The notes under the pieces were generated by a model. The model was not told the origin of the DNA. It did no database searches and saw nothing but the letters and a program-made list of their open reading frames with translations. The translations under genes were made by a program, and so were the position numbers. A stretch of 64,000 bases of DNA. It comes from Geothrix edaphica (GTDB lineage: Bacteria; Acidobacteriota; Holophagae; Holophagales; Holophagaceae). The stretch's first letter is position 1. Every line of letters starts with the position of its first letter. Below, in pieces: positions 12,314 through 23,705 of the stretch. Location of the stretch: positions 1 through 64,000 of the forward strand of contig NZ_BSDC01000004.1 of NCBI RefSeq assembly GCF_030268045.1, given 5' to 3'.

Positions 12314-12669
12314 AGCCCCAGCCGCCCCTGCCGGGGGTCCGGGCCGCCACGGTCTCGGTCCTGGGGCGGGAGCTCCAGGTCCAGACGGACCGGCCCGAGA
12401 CCCTGGCGGCCGCTGCCCGGATCCTGGAGGACACCTTCCGCGACATGGACTCGCAATGCCAGCTAAGATGGGGGAGCGTCCCGAAGGGCCTCGACACTCC
12501 GTCCTGGTACCTCCTGGGCGCCCTGAACCTGGCGCACCGCGTGGCGCGCCTCGAGCAGGAAGCCAACCAGCACACCCAGAACCTGGAACAGACTCTTTCG
12601 AAGTTGCTGAACGATGTTCCGGACGAACCTTCCGCCCCCGTGCCCTTCCTCGCCGAGGACGGAGACTGA
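12310..12669 (+). CDS. zapA: Cell division protein ZapA
   Basis: 119 aa. The N-terminal globular part (ATVSVLGRELQVQTDRPETL) matches the ZapA fold, which binds FtsZ and bundles protofilaments at the division site. The C-terminal half is a helix (LLGALNLAHRVARLEQEA). The ATG overlaps the stop of the ZapB-like gene (gggATGA). A candidate 6S RNA follows, the same neighbourhood seen in many other bacteria (zapA-ssrS). Confidence 0.82.
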   Translation: MKPQPPLPGVRAATVSVLGRELQVQTDRPETLAAAARILEDTFRDMDSQCQLRWGSVPKGLDTPSWYLLGALNLAHRVARLEQEANQHTQNLEQTLSKLLNDVPDEPSAPVPFLAEDGD

Positions 12670-12708
12670 TTTCCCTGCGAGGCCCGTGATCATGGCCAAG
12701 CGCTTGTT

Positions 12709-12833
12709 CCGTAAGTCGACCTGGGAGACCTTCCCCCTGTCCTGTGCGTTCCGCGCGTCGGCGCGCCTTAGACAGGGATCCTGGTTTCCCCCCTACCAGC
12801 TAGGGAACTCGGCAAGCCTCCACGACTGAGCGG
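12709..12833 (+). ncRNA. ssrS: Candidate 6S RNA
   Basis: No coding frame fits the 225 bp between zapA and rny, but it folds into one rod. A closing stem is formed by ccg/agtcg (12709-12718) with cgact/cgg (12823-12833). An inner arm is gggagacc (12723-12730) with ggtttccc (12783-12790). An apical stem is ccctgtc (12735-12741) with gacaggg (12771-12777), topped by gcgcg-tcgg-cgcgc. A small hairpin cccta/taggg lies in the 3' bubble strand. Position after zapA plus the rod shape suggest 6S RNA, which mimics an open promoter and traps RNA polymerase. Ends are approximate; another structured RNA is possible. Confidence 0.45.
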
Positions 12834-12894
12834 GGATCTTCTTTCACATTCTGGTGCTGGTGGCTCTTCGGATCCCTATTCCCTGGAGTCGCCC

Positions 12895-14535
12895 ATGAAC
12901 CTGATCAGCTGGATTTTTCTTCTACTCTTCTTCGCTGCGGCCGGTGTCGGCCTGCTGATGGCCCTGCGGGCGCAGAAGGCCACGGTGGAGGCCTCCCAGG
13001 CCCAGGCCCGTGCCGAAGCCGACGTCAAGGTCCAGCGCGAGAAGCTGCTGGAAGAGGCCAGGCGCGAGGCCCAGCGGCTCCGGGAGCGCGGTGAGCAGGA
13101 GGCGGAGGCCCTCCGCAAGGAATCCGACCTGAAGGCCAAGGAGCAGGCCCTCCATGCCCGGCAGGAGGCGGAGAAGCTGCTGGCCGAGCGCCAGGCCAAC
13201 CTGGAGAAGCAGGAACAGCGCATCCAGTCGAAGGAGGCCGGCCTCCAGTCCAAGGAGGAGGGCCTGGACAAGAAACTCCAGCAGGTGGAGCAGAAGGCCA
13301 AGGATCTCGAGGGGCTGACCGAGAAGCGGAAGGCCGAGCTCGAGAAGCTGGAGGCCCAGCAGACCGAGGCGAAACAGCTGGTGGAGGCCCAGGCCAAGCG
13401 CCTCGAGGAGGTCGCCGGTCTCACCCGCGAGGACGCCAAGAAGGAGCTGATCTCCCAGCTCGAGTACGCCGCGAAGATGGATGCCGCCAAGCTGGTGCGG
13501 CGCATCGACGAGGAGGCCCAGGAGGAGGCCGCCAAGAAGGCCCGCTGGACCATCGGCGCGGCCATCCAGCGGGTGGCCTCGGACGTGGTGGCCGAGCAGG
13601 CCGTGAGCTCCGTGCAGCTGCCCAGCGACGACCTCAAGGGCCGCATCATCGGCCGCGAGGGCCGCAACATCCGGGCCCTGGAGAAGGCGACGGGCTGCGA
13701 CCTCATCGTGGACGACACGCCGGAGAGCATCGTCGTCTCCAGCTTCGACCCCATCCGCCGCGAGGTGGCCCGCCAGGCCATCCTCAAGCTCCTGGCCGAC
13801 GGCCGCATCCACCCCGCCCGCATCGAGGAGGTGGTGGAGAAGGTGAAGGTGGACATGGACCAGCACCTCAAGGAGATCGGCGAGGCCGCCTGCATCGAGC
13901 TGGGCTTCCCGGATGTCCATCCCAAGATGCACAAGCTGGTGGGCCGCCTGAACTACCGCACGTCCTACGGCCAGAACGTGCTGGAGCACACCAAGGAAGT
14001 GGCGCGCATCGCCGAGTACATGGCCGGTGAGATGGGGGCGGATGCCCGGCTGGCCCGGCGCGCGGGGCTCTTCCACGACATCGGCAAGGCCATCGACCGC
14101 GAGGTGGAGGGCACCCACATCGAGATCGGCATGCAGCTGATGCAGCGCTACGGGGAGAAGGAAGAGGTCATCCACGCCATGAGCTGCCACCACGGGGACT
14201 TCGAACCCCGGACGGTGGAGGCCATGCTCATCACGGCCGCCGACGCGCTCAGCGCCGCCCGGCCCGGCGCGCGGCGCGAGATGCTGGAGACCTACGTCAA
14301 GCGCCTGGAGAAGCTCGAGGAGATCGCCGGCAGCTACAAGGGCGTGCAGAAGAGCTACGCCATGCAGGCGGGCCGCGAGATCCGCATCCTGGTGGACGCC
14401 GGTTCCGTCAACGACGACCAGGCCTACTGGATCGCCAAGGACGTCAGCCGCCGCATCGAGTCCGAGATGCAGTACCCCGGCCAGATCAAGGTCACGGTCA
14501 TGCGGGAGCTGCGCGCGGTGGAAATCGCCAGGTAG
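12895..14535 (+). CDS. rny: Ribonuclease Y
   Basis: 546 aa, membrane-anchored endoribonuclease that starts mRNA decay. Seen in order: an N-terminal membrane helix (about 5-23), a very long Glu/Lys/Arg coiled coil (about 25-200), a KH RNA-binding domain with the loop IIGREGRNIRALEKATG (from about 251), and an HD phosphohydrolase domain with FHDIGKAID (about 391-399) and SCHHGD. Usual length. It starts at the ATG after ctggagtcgccc. An interrupted inverted repeat follows it. Confidence 0.96.
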   Translation: MNLISWIFLLLFFAAAGVGLLMALRAQKATVEASQAQARAEADVKVQREKLLEEARREAQRLRERGEQEAEALRKESDLKAKEQALHARQEAEKLLAERQANLEKQEQRIQSKEAGLQSKEEGLDKKLQQVEQKAKDLEGLTEKRKAELEKLEAQQTEAKQLVEAQAKRLEEVAGLTREDAKKELISQLEYAAKMDAAKLVRRIDEEAQEEAAKKARWTIGAAIQRVASDVVAEQAVSSVQLPSDDLKGRIIGREGRNIRALEKATGCDLIVDDTPESIVVSSFDPIRREVARQAILKLLADGRIHPARIEEVVEKVKVDMDQHLKEIGEAACIELGFPDVHPKMHKLVGRLNYRTSYGQNVLEHTKEVARIAEYMAGEMGADARLARRAGLFHDIGKAIDREVEGTHIEIGMQLMQRYGEKEEVIHAMSCHHGDFEPRTVEAMLITAADALSAARPGARREMLETYVKRLEKLEEIAGSYKGVQKSYAMQAGREIRILVDAGSVNDDQAYWIAKDVSRRIESEMQYPGQIKVTVMRELRAVEIAR

Positions 14536-14548
14536 GAAGGGTTCGCGT

Positions 14549-14592
14549 CTGATACAGTCCAGGCATCCTAACCCTACCTGGTCTGGTATCAG
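14549..14592 (+). repeat. Interrupted inverted repeat between rny and the kinase gene
   Basis: ctgatac (14549-14555) pairs with gtatcag (14586-14592), and ccagg (14559-14563) with cctgg (14577-14581). It lies 13 bp after the rny stop and ends 2 bp before the first possible kinase start (TTG 14595). It could be an rny terminator without U-tract, or an operator. Confidence 0.5.
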
Positions 14593-14594
14593 CC

Positions 14595-17246
<2,652 letters not shown>

Positions 17247-17249
17247 TCT

Positions 17250-17579
17250 GTGCGCACCATCCTGCTGCTCGTCCTCAGCAACATATTTATGACCTTCGCC
17301 TGGTACGGGCACCTGAAGCACCACCGGGACAGCCCGCTCTGGCTCGCGATTCTGGCCAGCTGGGGCATCGCCTTCTTCGAATACTGCCTGATGGTCCCCG
17401 CCAACCGCGCCGGCTACGGGCGCTTCAGCCTGCCGCAGCTGAAGGTGATCCAGGAGGTGGTGACGCTGCTGGTGTTCGCGGTGTTCACGGCGACCTGGAT
17501 GCGCGAGCGGCTGCACCTCAACCATCTCTGGGCGGGGCTCTGCCTGGTGGGCGCGGTCTTCTTCACGTTCCGGAAATGA
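17250..17579 (+). CDS. DUF486 / DMT-family small membrane protein
   Basis: 109 aa with four predicted membrane helices. The sequence AFFEYCLMVPANRAGYGR matches the DUF486 family, distant relatives of drug/metabolite transporters. GTG start 3 bp after the kinase stop, with the SD gagaggtgatc inside the kinase end, so it is translated from the same mRNA. Substrate unknown. It converges with the response regulator gene, leaving only 9 bp between the two stops. Confidence 0.8.
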   Translation: MRTILLLVLSNIFMTFAWYGHLKHHRDSPLWLAILASWGIAFFEYCLMVPANRAGYGRFSLPQLKVIQEVVTLLVFAVFTATWMRERLHLNHLWAGLCLVGAVFFTFRK

Positions 17580-17588
17580 CGGAGCCGC

Positions 17589-18233
17589 TCAGCGCTCCAT
17601 GTGGATGATGCCCCGCCGCAGGGCCACCATGGCCGCTTCGGTGCGGTCCTTCACCTGGAGCTTGCGCAGCAGGTTGTTCACGTGGATCTTCACGGTGGGC
17701 TCCGCCAGCCCGAGGGCATCGGCAATCTCCCGGTTCCGGTGCCCCTGGGCCAGGAGCTTGAGGACATCCAGTTCCCGGGCGGTGAGCCGCTCGGACTCCA
17801 TGCCCTCCACCAGCTTCGCGGCGGTGGCGGGCGGCAGGTACCGCTGGCCCGCGGCCACCGCGCGGACGGCCTCGATGAGGGTGCCCCGCCGCATGCTCTT
17901 CAGCAGGTAGCCCCGGGCCCCGGCCTCCAGGGCGCGCTGGATGTCCGCGTCGCCATCGAAGGTGGTGAGCACCAGGACCCGGGCGTCCGGGTCCTCCCGC
18001 CGGATGGCGGCGATGGCCTCCACCCCCGACTGCCCGGGCAGCTGGAGGTCCATGATGGTGACCGTGGGGCGAAGGGTGCGCCAGACCGTCACGGCCTCCT
18101 TGCCGTCGCCGGCCTCACCCACCACTTCGAGATCAGGCTCCGCCTGGTGGAGGATGGCGACGAGGCCATCGCGCACCACCGGGTGGTCGTCCACGATGAG
18201 CAGGCGGATCGGGGCGGAAGGGATCGTGGTCAT
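17589..18233 (-). CDS. NarL/LuxR-type response regulator
   Basis: 214 aa from the ATG whose last bases form the kinase stop (ATGA overlap); an in-frame GTG at 18242 is possible but has no better SD. Receiver domain: LLIVDDHPVVRDG, phospho-Asp in TIMDLQLPG, Lys in GYLLKSM. C-terminal LuxR HTH: LTARELDVLKLLAQGHRN and PTVKIHVNNLLRKL. It should act as DNA-binding output for the propeller kinase encoded just upstream on the same strand. Confidence 0.92.
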   Translation of the reverse strand: MTTIPSAPIRLLIVDDHPVVRDGLVAILHQAEPDLEVVGEAGDGKEAVTVWRTLRPTVTIMDLQLPGQSGVEAIAAIRREDPDARVLVLTTFDGDADIQRALEAGARGYLLKSMRRGTLIEAVRAVAAGQRYLPPATAAKLVEGMESERLTARELDVLKLLAQGHRNREIADALGLAEPTVKIHVNNLLRKLQVKDRTEAAMVALRRGIIHMER

Positions 18234-21214
18234 GGGCGCCACCTCCGGAGGGGCAGGATGATGGTGATGCGGGTTCCCCGGCCAGGTCCACTGTCGATGT
18301 CGATATGGCCCCGGAGCTTCCCTAGGGTTTCACGGATGCTGCGAAGACCATAGCCCGCGGCGCCGGCGGCGGGATCGAAGCCCCGCCCGTCGTCCTCGAT
18401 GCAGAGGCCCACCTGGCGAGCGCCGTGCTGGACGGTCACGCGCACCCACTTCGCCTTGCCGTGACGGAGGGCGTTGGTGAGGGCCTCCTGGGCCATGCGC
18501 AGCAGCTCCTCCTCCAGCCGGTGGTCCAGGCGCTTCGGCTGCCCCGTCTGCGCGAGCTCCACCTGGATGCCCGTGCCGGCGAGGAGGCGATCGGAGAGGA
18601 TGCGGAGCGCCCCCAGGAGGTCGGTCCCCTCGGGCTTGCGGGGACTCAGGGCCATGACGGAGCGCCGGGCCTCCTGGAGGCTGGCGGCGGCCAGCTCGCG
18701 GGCGTGGCCGAGGCGCGTGAGCACGGGCTCGGGGTCGCCCTCCATGCGGGCCAGCCTGGCCTCGGCGGCCTCCAGCTGCAGGAGGACCCCGGTGAAGCCC
18801 TGGGCCAGGTGGTCGTGGATCTCCCGGGCCATGCGGTTGCGCTCGTCGAGGACGGCGGAGCGGGCCTCCACCTGCTGGAGCCGGAGTTGCAGCAGCCACC
18901 ACCCGAAGAGTCCGGCGACCGCGGCGCACAGGAACCAGAACACCGGTCGCTGGTGGAAGAAGGGCTGGACCGCCACCTCCAGGGACACCTCCTGGGGCGG
19001 TCCAGCTTCCCCGGGCCGCCAGGCCTGGAGGAGGAAGCGGCGGCTCCCCGGGGGCAGGTTCGAATACACCGCGAAACGCCGGTCCCCCACTTCATTCCAG
19101 CCCGGATCGACGCCCTCCATGCGGTACCGGAACCGCACCTTCTCGGCGCCGGTGAGGCTGATGCCTGTGTAGTGGATCTCCAGGCGATGGCTGCCGGGAG
19201 CCAGGTCCAGCGGGCCCCGGACCGGGAGCACCGATTCGTCGCTCAGCACCTTCACGAGGCGCAGGCGGAGGGGGCGGGGGGGCAGCGCCAGACGGCCGGT
19301 GTCCGCCTGCGCCATGCCCCGGCTGGTGGGAACCCAGAGCTCCCCGGTCCGGGTCAGCCAGGCGGCGGGTTGGGTCCCGCCATGGGTCTCCCGGGCCGGC
19401 AGGCCATCCCAGTGATCGAAGACCGCGAGGGTGGAGGGGCCGGAGGCCGGCAGTCCCTGGAGCAGGGCCGAGCGGGGCGCCCGCAGCACGCCCTGGCCGG
19501 TGCTGAGCCAGAGGTTCTGGCCTGCATCCTCCAGGATGGCGTGGATGCTGGTCTTCAGCAGGCCCTCGGCGCCGGTGAACCGCCGGAACGAGCCGTTCCG
19601 GAAGAGGCGCAGGCCATCGGCGGTGCCGACCCAGAGCGCGCCCGTGCCATCCAGGTGCAGCGCCTGGGCGCCGCTGGACCCCAGCCCCTGGGTTGGGCCG
19701 AACCAGCGCAGGCCATCGGCGTCCAGCCTCCCGAGACCCTGGGAGAGGCTGGCCAGATAGAGGGGGCCGGAACCCCCTCCGGCCATGGCGACCACGTCCC
19801 GGGCCTGGGGGAAGACCTGGGGCGCACCGGGAAAGGGGACCTTCAGCAACCCCTGGTGGGGGGTGGCGATCCACAGGTTGCCGGAGGGATCTTCGAAGAG
19901 AGCGAGGATCCCGTCAGGACGCGGGCCGCCCTGCCAGGACACCCCCTGGGCCCGGCCGTGCTCAAGGCTGAACAGCCCTCCGCCCCGGGTGCCCAGCCAG
20001 AGGCCTCCGCTGCCCCGGGGCCACAGGGCGGAGATGGGTCCCGGGCCCACGGTTCCGCCGAGGCTCACGGGCTCGATGCGGCCCTCGCGGACCTGGCCGA
20101 GGGACTGGTCCCCCGTCAGGCACCACACCGTGCCGGCGGAATCCTGGCAGACCATCCGGCCGGCCTCCTCGGGTTCCGGTCCCTTCGCGGGCACGGCCTG
20201 GAACGGGACCGCATAGATCGCGCGAAGGCCGCGATCTTCGCTGCCCACCCACAGGGTGCCCGCGCGGTCCTCCAGGAGGTCCAGCACGGTCCAGCGGACC
20301 TGGGGTCCCCCGGGCGCTGTCTCCATCCGGCCATCGCGGGTCCGGTGGTAGAGGCCCGCCTGTTCCGTACCGATCCAGAGCCCCCCATCCCGGTCCGCCC
20401 GGAGGACGGTGATGGGCCTGGCCGGCAGGACCCCGGCCCCGGACGAAGGTTCCAGGCGGCCCTCCGCGAGGATGAGCAGACCCTGCGCCCGGGTCCCCGC
20501 CCACACCGTTCCCGCCGCATCCAGCTCCAGGGCCGTGATGTCCCCTGCCGAGAGGGCCGCCAGCTCCAGGCGCTGGTCCTTCAGGCGCCAGAGGCCGGAG
20601 CCGGCCGTGCCGACCCAGAGGGTGCCCTCGCGGTCCGTGGCGATGGCCTGGATCCGCAGCCGGGCCGCGTCGCAGGCGACCGGTTCGAAGCGCCCCCCGG
20701 CCAGCCGCAACAGGGGGCCCTCCGCCGGGGCCGCCCAGAGGGTGCCCCGGGCATCCACGAGCAGGCGGAGGATGGGGCTGTCGGGCAGGCCCTCGGGCGC
20801 GCCGAATCCCGTGAAGACGCCGTCCTTCATGCGGAAGAGGCCCGGCTGGGAGGTGCCGATCCAGAGACTGCCATCGGAGGTCTCGGCCAGGCAGCGCACA
20901 TCGTTGTGGGCGAAGACGGGAGCCTCGGTCCGGGAGAACCGGTCGAACCGGGCGCCATCGAAACGGATCAGGCCATCCTCGGTGCCGATCCACAGGAATC
21001 CCTCCCGGCTTTCCAGGAGGGCTGTGGCGGTGTCCTGGGCGAGCCCCGACTCGCCACGCCAGATCCGGTGGACCGTGGCCCTCGGCTGGGGTCGGTCGGA
21101 ACCCCGGGCCGCGGGAGGGAGGGCCAGGGTTGCCCATAGCGACAGGGCGACGGCACATCGCCATCCCGTCCAGCCCCGGTGGAGGCGGTGGAACCCAAGT
21201 CTGCCCATGGTCAT
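18230..21214 (-). CDS. Two-component-regulator-propeller sensor histidine kinase
   Basis: 994 aa. Signal peptide (about 1-38, ...ALPPAARGS), then a large periplasmic beta-propeller made of repeated GxLWIGT-type blades (LWIGTEDGLIRFDG, LWIGTSQPGLFRM, LWVGTADGLRLF and others; about 55-640), a Y_Y_Y-type domain (GSHRLEIHYTGISLTGAEK), one membrane helix (FWFLCAAVAGLFGWWLLQL), a HisKA_3 domain with phospho-His in MAREIHDHLAQG (about 798), and an ATPase domain (DDGRGFD, GYGLRSIRE). ATG 21208 is an equally possible start, two codons shorter; neither has a clear SD. Coupled to the NarL-type regulator by an ATGA overlap. Ligand unknown. Confidence 0.9.
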   Translation of the reverse strand: MTMGRLGFHRLHRGWTGWRCAVALSLWATLALPPAARGSDRPQPRATVHRIWRGESGLAQDTATALLESREGFLWIGTEDGLIRFDGARFDRFSRTEAPVFAHNDVRCLAETSDGSLWIGTSQPGLFRMKDGVFTGFGAPEGLPDSPILRLLVDARGTLWAAPAEGPLLRLAGGRFEPVACDAARLRIQAIATDREGTLWVGTAGSGLWRLKDQRLELAALSAGDITALELDAAGTVWAGTRAQGLLILAEGRLEPSSGAGVLPARPITVLRADRDGGLWIGTEQAGLYHRTRDGRMETAPGGPQVRWTVLDLLEDRAGTLWVGSEDRGLRAIYAVPFQAVPAKGPEPEEAGRMVCQDSAGTVWCLTGDQSLGQVREGRIEPVSLGGTVGPGPISALWPRGSGGLWLGTRGGGLFSLEHGRAQGVSWQGGPRPDGILALFEDPSGNLWIATPHQGLLKVPFPGAPQVFPQARDVVAMAGGGSGPLYLASLSQGLGRLDADGLRWFGPTQGLGSSGAQALHLDGTGALWVGTADGLRLFRNGSFRRFTGAEGLLKTSIHAILEDAGQNLWLSTGQGVLRAPRSALLQGLPASGPSTLAVFDHWDGLPARETHGGTQPAAWLTRTGELWVPTSRGMAQADTGRLALPPRPLRLRLVKVLSDESVLPVRGPLDLAPGSHRLEIHYTGISLTGAEKVRFRYRMEGVDPGWNEVGDRRFAVYSNLPPGSRRFLLQAWRPGEAGPPQEVSLEVAVQPFFHQRPVFWFLCAAVAGLFGWWLLQLRLQQVEARSAVLDERNRMAREIHDHLAQGFTGVLLQLEAAEARLARMEGDPEPVLTRLGHARELAAASLQEARRSVMALSPRKPEGTDLLGALRILSDRLLAGTGIQVELAQTGQPKRLDHRLEEELLRMAQEALTNALRHGKAKWVRVTVQHGARQVGLCIEDDGRGFDPAAGAAGYGLRSIRETLGKLRGHIDIDSGPGRGTRITIILPLRRWRP

Positions 21215-21306
21215 GGAGCAGCAGGTTAGGCCATCGCCCGGCTGTGGGCAACGAAGACTTGGACCTGCCTGCCAATCCGCCGCGCCGAACCGCTTCCGAG
21301 CCGGGC

Positions 21307-23643
21307 TCAGGGCCTGGAGCCGCCGCGCCTCTGATCGCGCAGCATCGCCGTCATCAGGGCGAGGAGCCGGGACAGCTCGAAGGGCTTGGGCAGGAGCCGC
21401 ACTCCGGGCACCTTGGCGAGGGTCGCCTCCATGCCCTCCAGTCCCTGGCCGCTCACCAGGATGAAGGGCACCTGGGAGCCGGTGGCGCGGATCCGCTCCA
21501 GCAGCTCGAGGCCCGTGCAGTCCGGCATGCGGTGGTCGCTCAGCACCAGGTCGAAGTCCCCCGCCTGCCAGGCCTGCCAGGCCACGCAACCATCCGGCGC
21601 GGTCGTGACCTGGGCCCGCTCCAGGGTCAGGGCATCTGCCAGCATGTCGCGCAGCATGGCCTCGTCCTCCGCCACCAGGATCCGCCGCCCGGCCAGGAGA
21701 TCGCCTTCCGCGGCGGCGTCCGGCTGGTGCGGGGCCGCCACGGCCTCCTCCCGCAGGGCCTGGGGGAGGCTGACGATGAAGCGGGCACCGCCGCCGGGGA
21801 CATTCTCGGCACGGACCTGCCCCTGGTGCGCCTTCACGATGCCGAAGACCATGGCCAGTCCCAGGCCGGTGCCCTTGGTGAAGTCCTTGGTGGTGACGAA
21901 GGGCTCGAAGATGTGCGGCAGGAGATCCTCGGGGATGCCGGTGCCGGTGTCCTGGACTTCCACGCAGACGTGCCCGTCCTCGTCCCGGAAGGTGCGGAGG
22001 CTGAGGCTGCCCCCGGATGGCATGGCATCCCGGGCGTTCACGGCCAGGTTCATGAGGACCTGCTCCAGCTGCACCGAGTCGCCGGAGATGGGCGGCAGCT
22101 CCCCCTGGAGGGAAAGCTGGACGCGGATGAGGCCCCCGAGCAGGCGACCGAGGATCTCCGCCGTGTCGCGGACGAGGTCGTTCAGGTCGAGGGGCTTGAG
22201 CTCGGGCCGGGACTCGTGGCTGAAGGAGAGCAGGGCCTTGGTGGTCTGGGCGCAGCGCCGGGTGGCCTCCTCGGCGCGGAGGATCCGGGCCAGGACGGGA
22301 TGGCCTTCCGGCAGCAGCTCCCGGCTGAGGTGGAGCTGGCCCAGGATCGCGGCCAGCTGGTTGTTGACGTCGTGGGCGATGCCCCCCGCCAGGGTCCCCA
22401 CGGTCTCCATGCGCTGGCTGTGCTCCAGCTGGCTCTTCAGCCGGGTCTGCTCCGAGAGGCTCTCCTCCGCCCGGAGCAGCGCCCGCTCCAGGCTGCAGAT
22501 TTCCTGGATGTCCGAATGGATGGTGGGGGCCGGCCTCCCCTGCCCCAGGGACTCGGCGAGGGATCCGAGTGCGGCGATGGGCTCGGCCACTCGCCGGGCG
22601 ATGGCCCGGATGCGCAAGGCCGCCAGGCCGATGCCCAGAATGGCCAGACCCAGCATGCTCCCTGCCCGGAACTTCAACGGCCCCAGCAGGTCGTCCTCCG
22701 GGATGATCAGGATGAGCCGCCAATGCAGCCCCGGAAGGCCCTCGAAGTCCCGGGCCAGCCCCATGGCCGGCCCCCCCTGGGTGACGATCCGGCGGGGCAG
22801 ACCTCCGGCGGCATCATCCGGCAGGTGGCTGGCCTCGGGGCTCAGGAAGGATGTCTCCAGGGGTTTGAGGAAGGCCTGGCGCCGGCGGTCGTAGGTCGCG
22901 AAAGCCGGATCCCGCGGGAGGATCAGGGCCCGGCCCTGCGGATCGAGGATGAGGGCGCGGCTGCCCGGTGTGGGCTGGGCCGACCAGACCAGCTGTGTCA
23001 GGTCATCCAGCATGAAGTCCAGGGCCGCCACACCCCGGAGGCCGGCGGCGTCGCGGACGGGCAGCGTGTAGGTGATGCCCGGATCCTGCGTGGTGTAGAA
23101 CGCATAGGGTGGCGTCCAGGCGGGGGCGGGAGCCCCGGCTCCCGCCTGGTACCAGGGCCGGTCGCGGGGATCGTAGGCCATGGGCGCCCAGGGTTCCTGG
23201 GACAGGATCTGGCCGCTCGGAGCCAGATGCCACCAGCGGATCCGGGCCTCGGCTCCGGCCCGCTCCAGCTCCCGGAGCGACCAGGCGCCGTCAGACCGCA
23301 GGAAGAGGAGGGAGCGGCCGTCGGTCTGCGCCAGGTTGAGGCTGGTGATGCTGCGCTGGGTGGTCAGGGCGGGCATGATCAGCTGGGCGGCCTGCTCGGG
23401 CCGGGTGGGATCCAGGGTTCCCCCCAGCCACCATTCCTGGATGGCCCTGCCCAGGGCCTGGGAGGCCCCCAGGTCGATCCTGAGGGCCTCGTCGAGATGG
23501 CGCAGGGCGGCCTGGGACCGGGCCTTGGCCTGGCGTTCCAGGGCCTGCTGCCGGCTCCACCAGGACAGGCCGAGGAGGAGGGCGGACAAGCCGACCATGA
23601 GGATCAGGAGATCCCGCAGGAGCAGTCGGCGGATGGGGAGCAT
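21307..23643 (-). CDS. dCache-type hybrid histidine kinase
   Basis: 778 aa. Membrane helix about 7-28, an extracytoplasmic double-Cache sensor (about 35-310, with DPRDRPWYQAG and ALDFML), a second helix about 325-348, a HisKA with phospho-His in LAGGIAHDVNNQ (about 424), an ATPase domain (DTGTGIPEDL, GTGLGLAM) and a receiver (VAEDEAMLRDML, phospho-Asp in LVLSDHRMP). Cache sensors of this type often bind small organic acids or amino acids; the ligand here cannot be read. It lies 92 bp before the propeller kinase on the same strand. Confidence 0.9.
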   Translation of the reverse strand: MLPIRRLLLRDLLILMVGLSALLLGLSWWSRQQALERQAKARSQAALRHLDEALRIDLGASQALGRAIQEWWLGGTLDPTRPEQAAQLIMPALTTQRSITSLNLAQTDGRSLLFLRSDGAWSLRELERAGAEARIRWWHLAPSGQILSQEPWAPMAYDPRDRPWYQAGAGAPAPAWTPPYAFYTTQDPGITYTLPVRDAAGLRGVAALDFMLDDLTQLVWSAQPTPGSRALILDPQGRALILPRDPAFATYDRRRQAFLKPLETSFLSPEASHLPDDAAGGLPRRIVTQGGPAMGLARDFEGLPGLHWRLILIIPEDDLLGPLKFRAGSMLGLAILGIGLAALRIRAIARRVAEPIAALGSLAESLGQGRPAPTIHSDIQEICSLERALLRAEESLSEQTRLKSQLEHSQRMETVGTLAGGIAHDVNNQLAAILGQLHLSRELLPEGHPVLARILRAEEATRRCAQTTKALLSFSHESRPELKPLDLNDLVRDTAEILGRLLGGLIRVQLSLQGELPPISGDSVQLEQVLMNLAVNARDAMPSGGSLSLRTFRDEDGHVCVEVQDTGTGIPEDLLPHIFEPFVTTKDFTKGTGLGLAMVFGIVKAHQGQVRAENVPGGGARFIVSLPQALREEAVAAPHQPDAAAEGDLLAGRRILVAEDEAMLRDMLADALTLERAQVTTAPDGCVAWQAWQAGDFDLVLSDHRMPDCTGLELLERIRATGSQVPFILVSGQGLEGMEATLAKVPGVRLLPKPFELSRLLALMTAMLRDQRRGGSRP

Positions 23644-23705
23644 GGGGCGGGTGACTCCGGAGAGGGATGCCTCCTATCTTGCCGGAAGCGCGAGCCGGGT
23701 GTGGA

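Noticed and set aside
21215-22723. Upstream extension of the propeller kinase to about 1,497 codons
   Set aside because: The extra part is the other-frame shadow of the dCache kinase gene; the signal peptide begins at 21214 or 21208.
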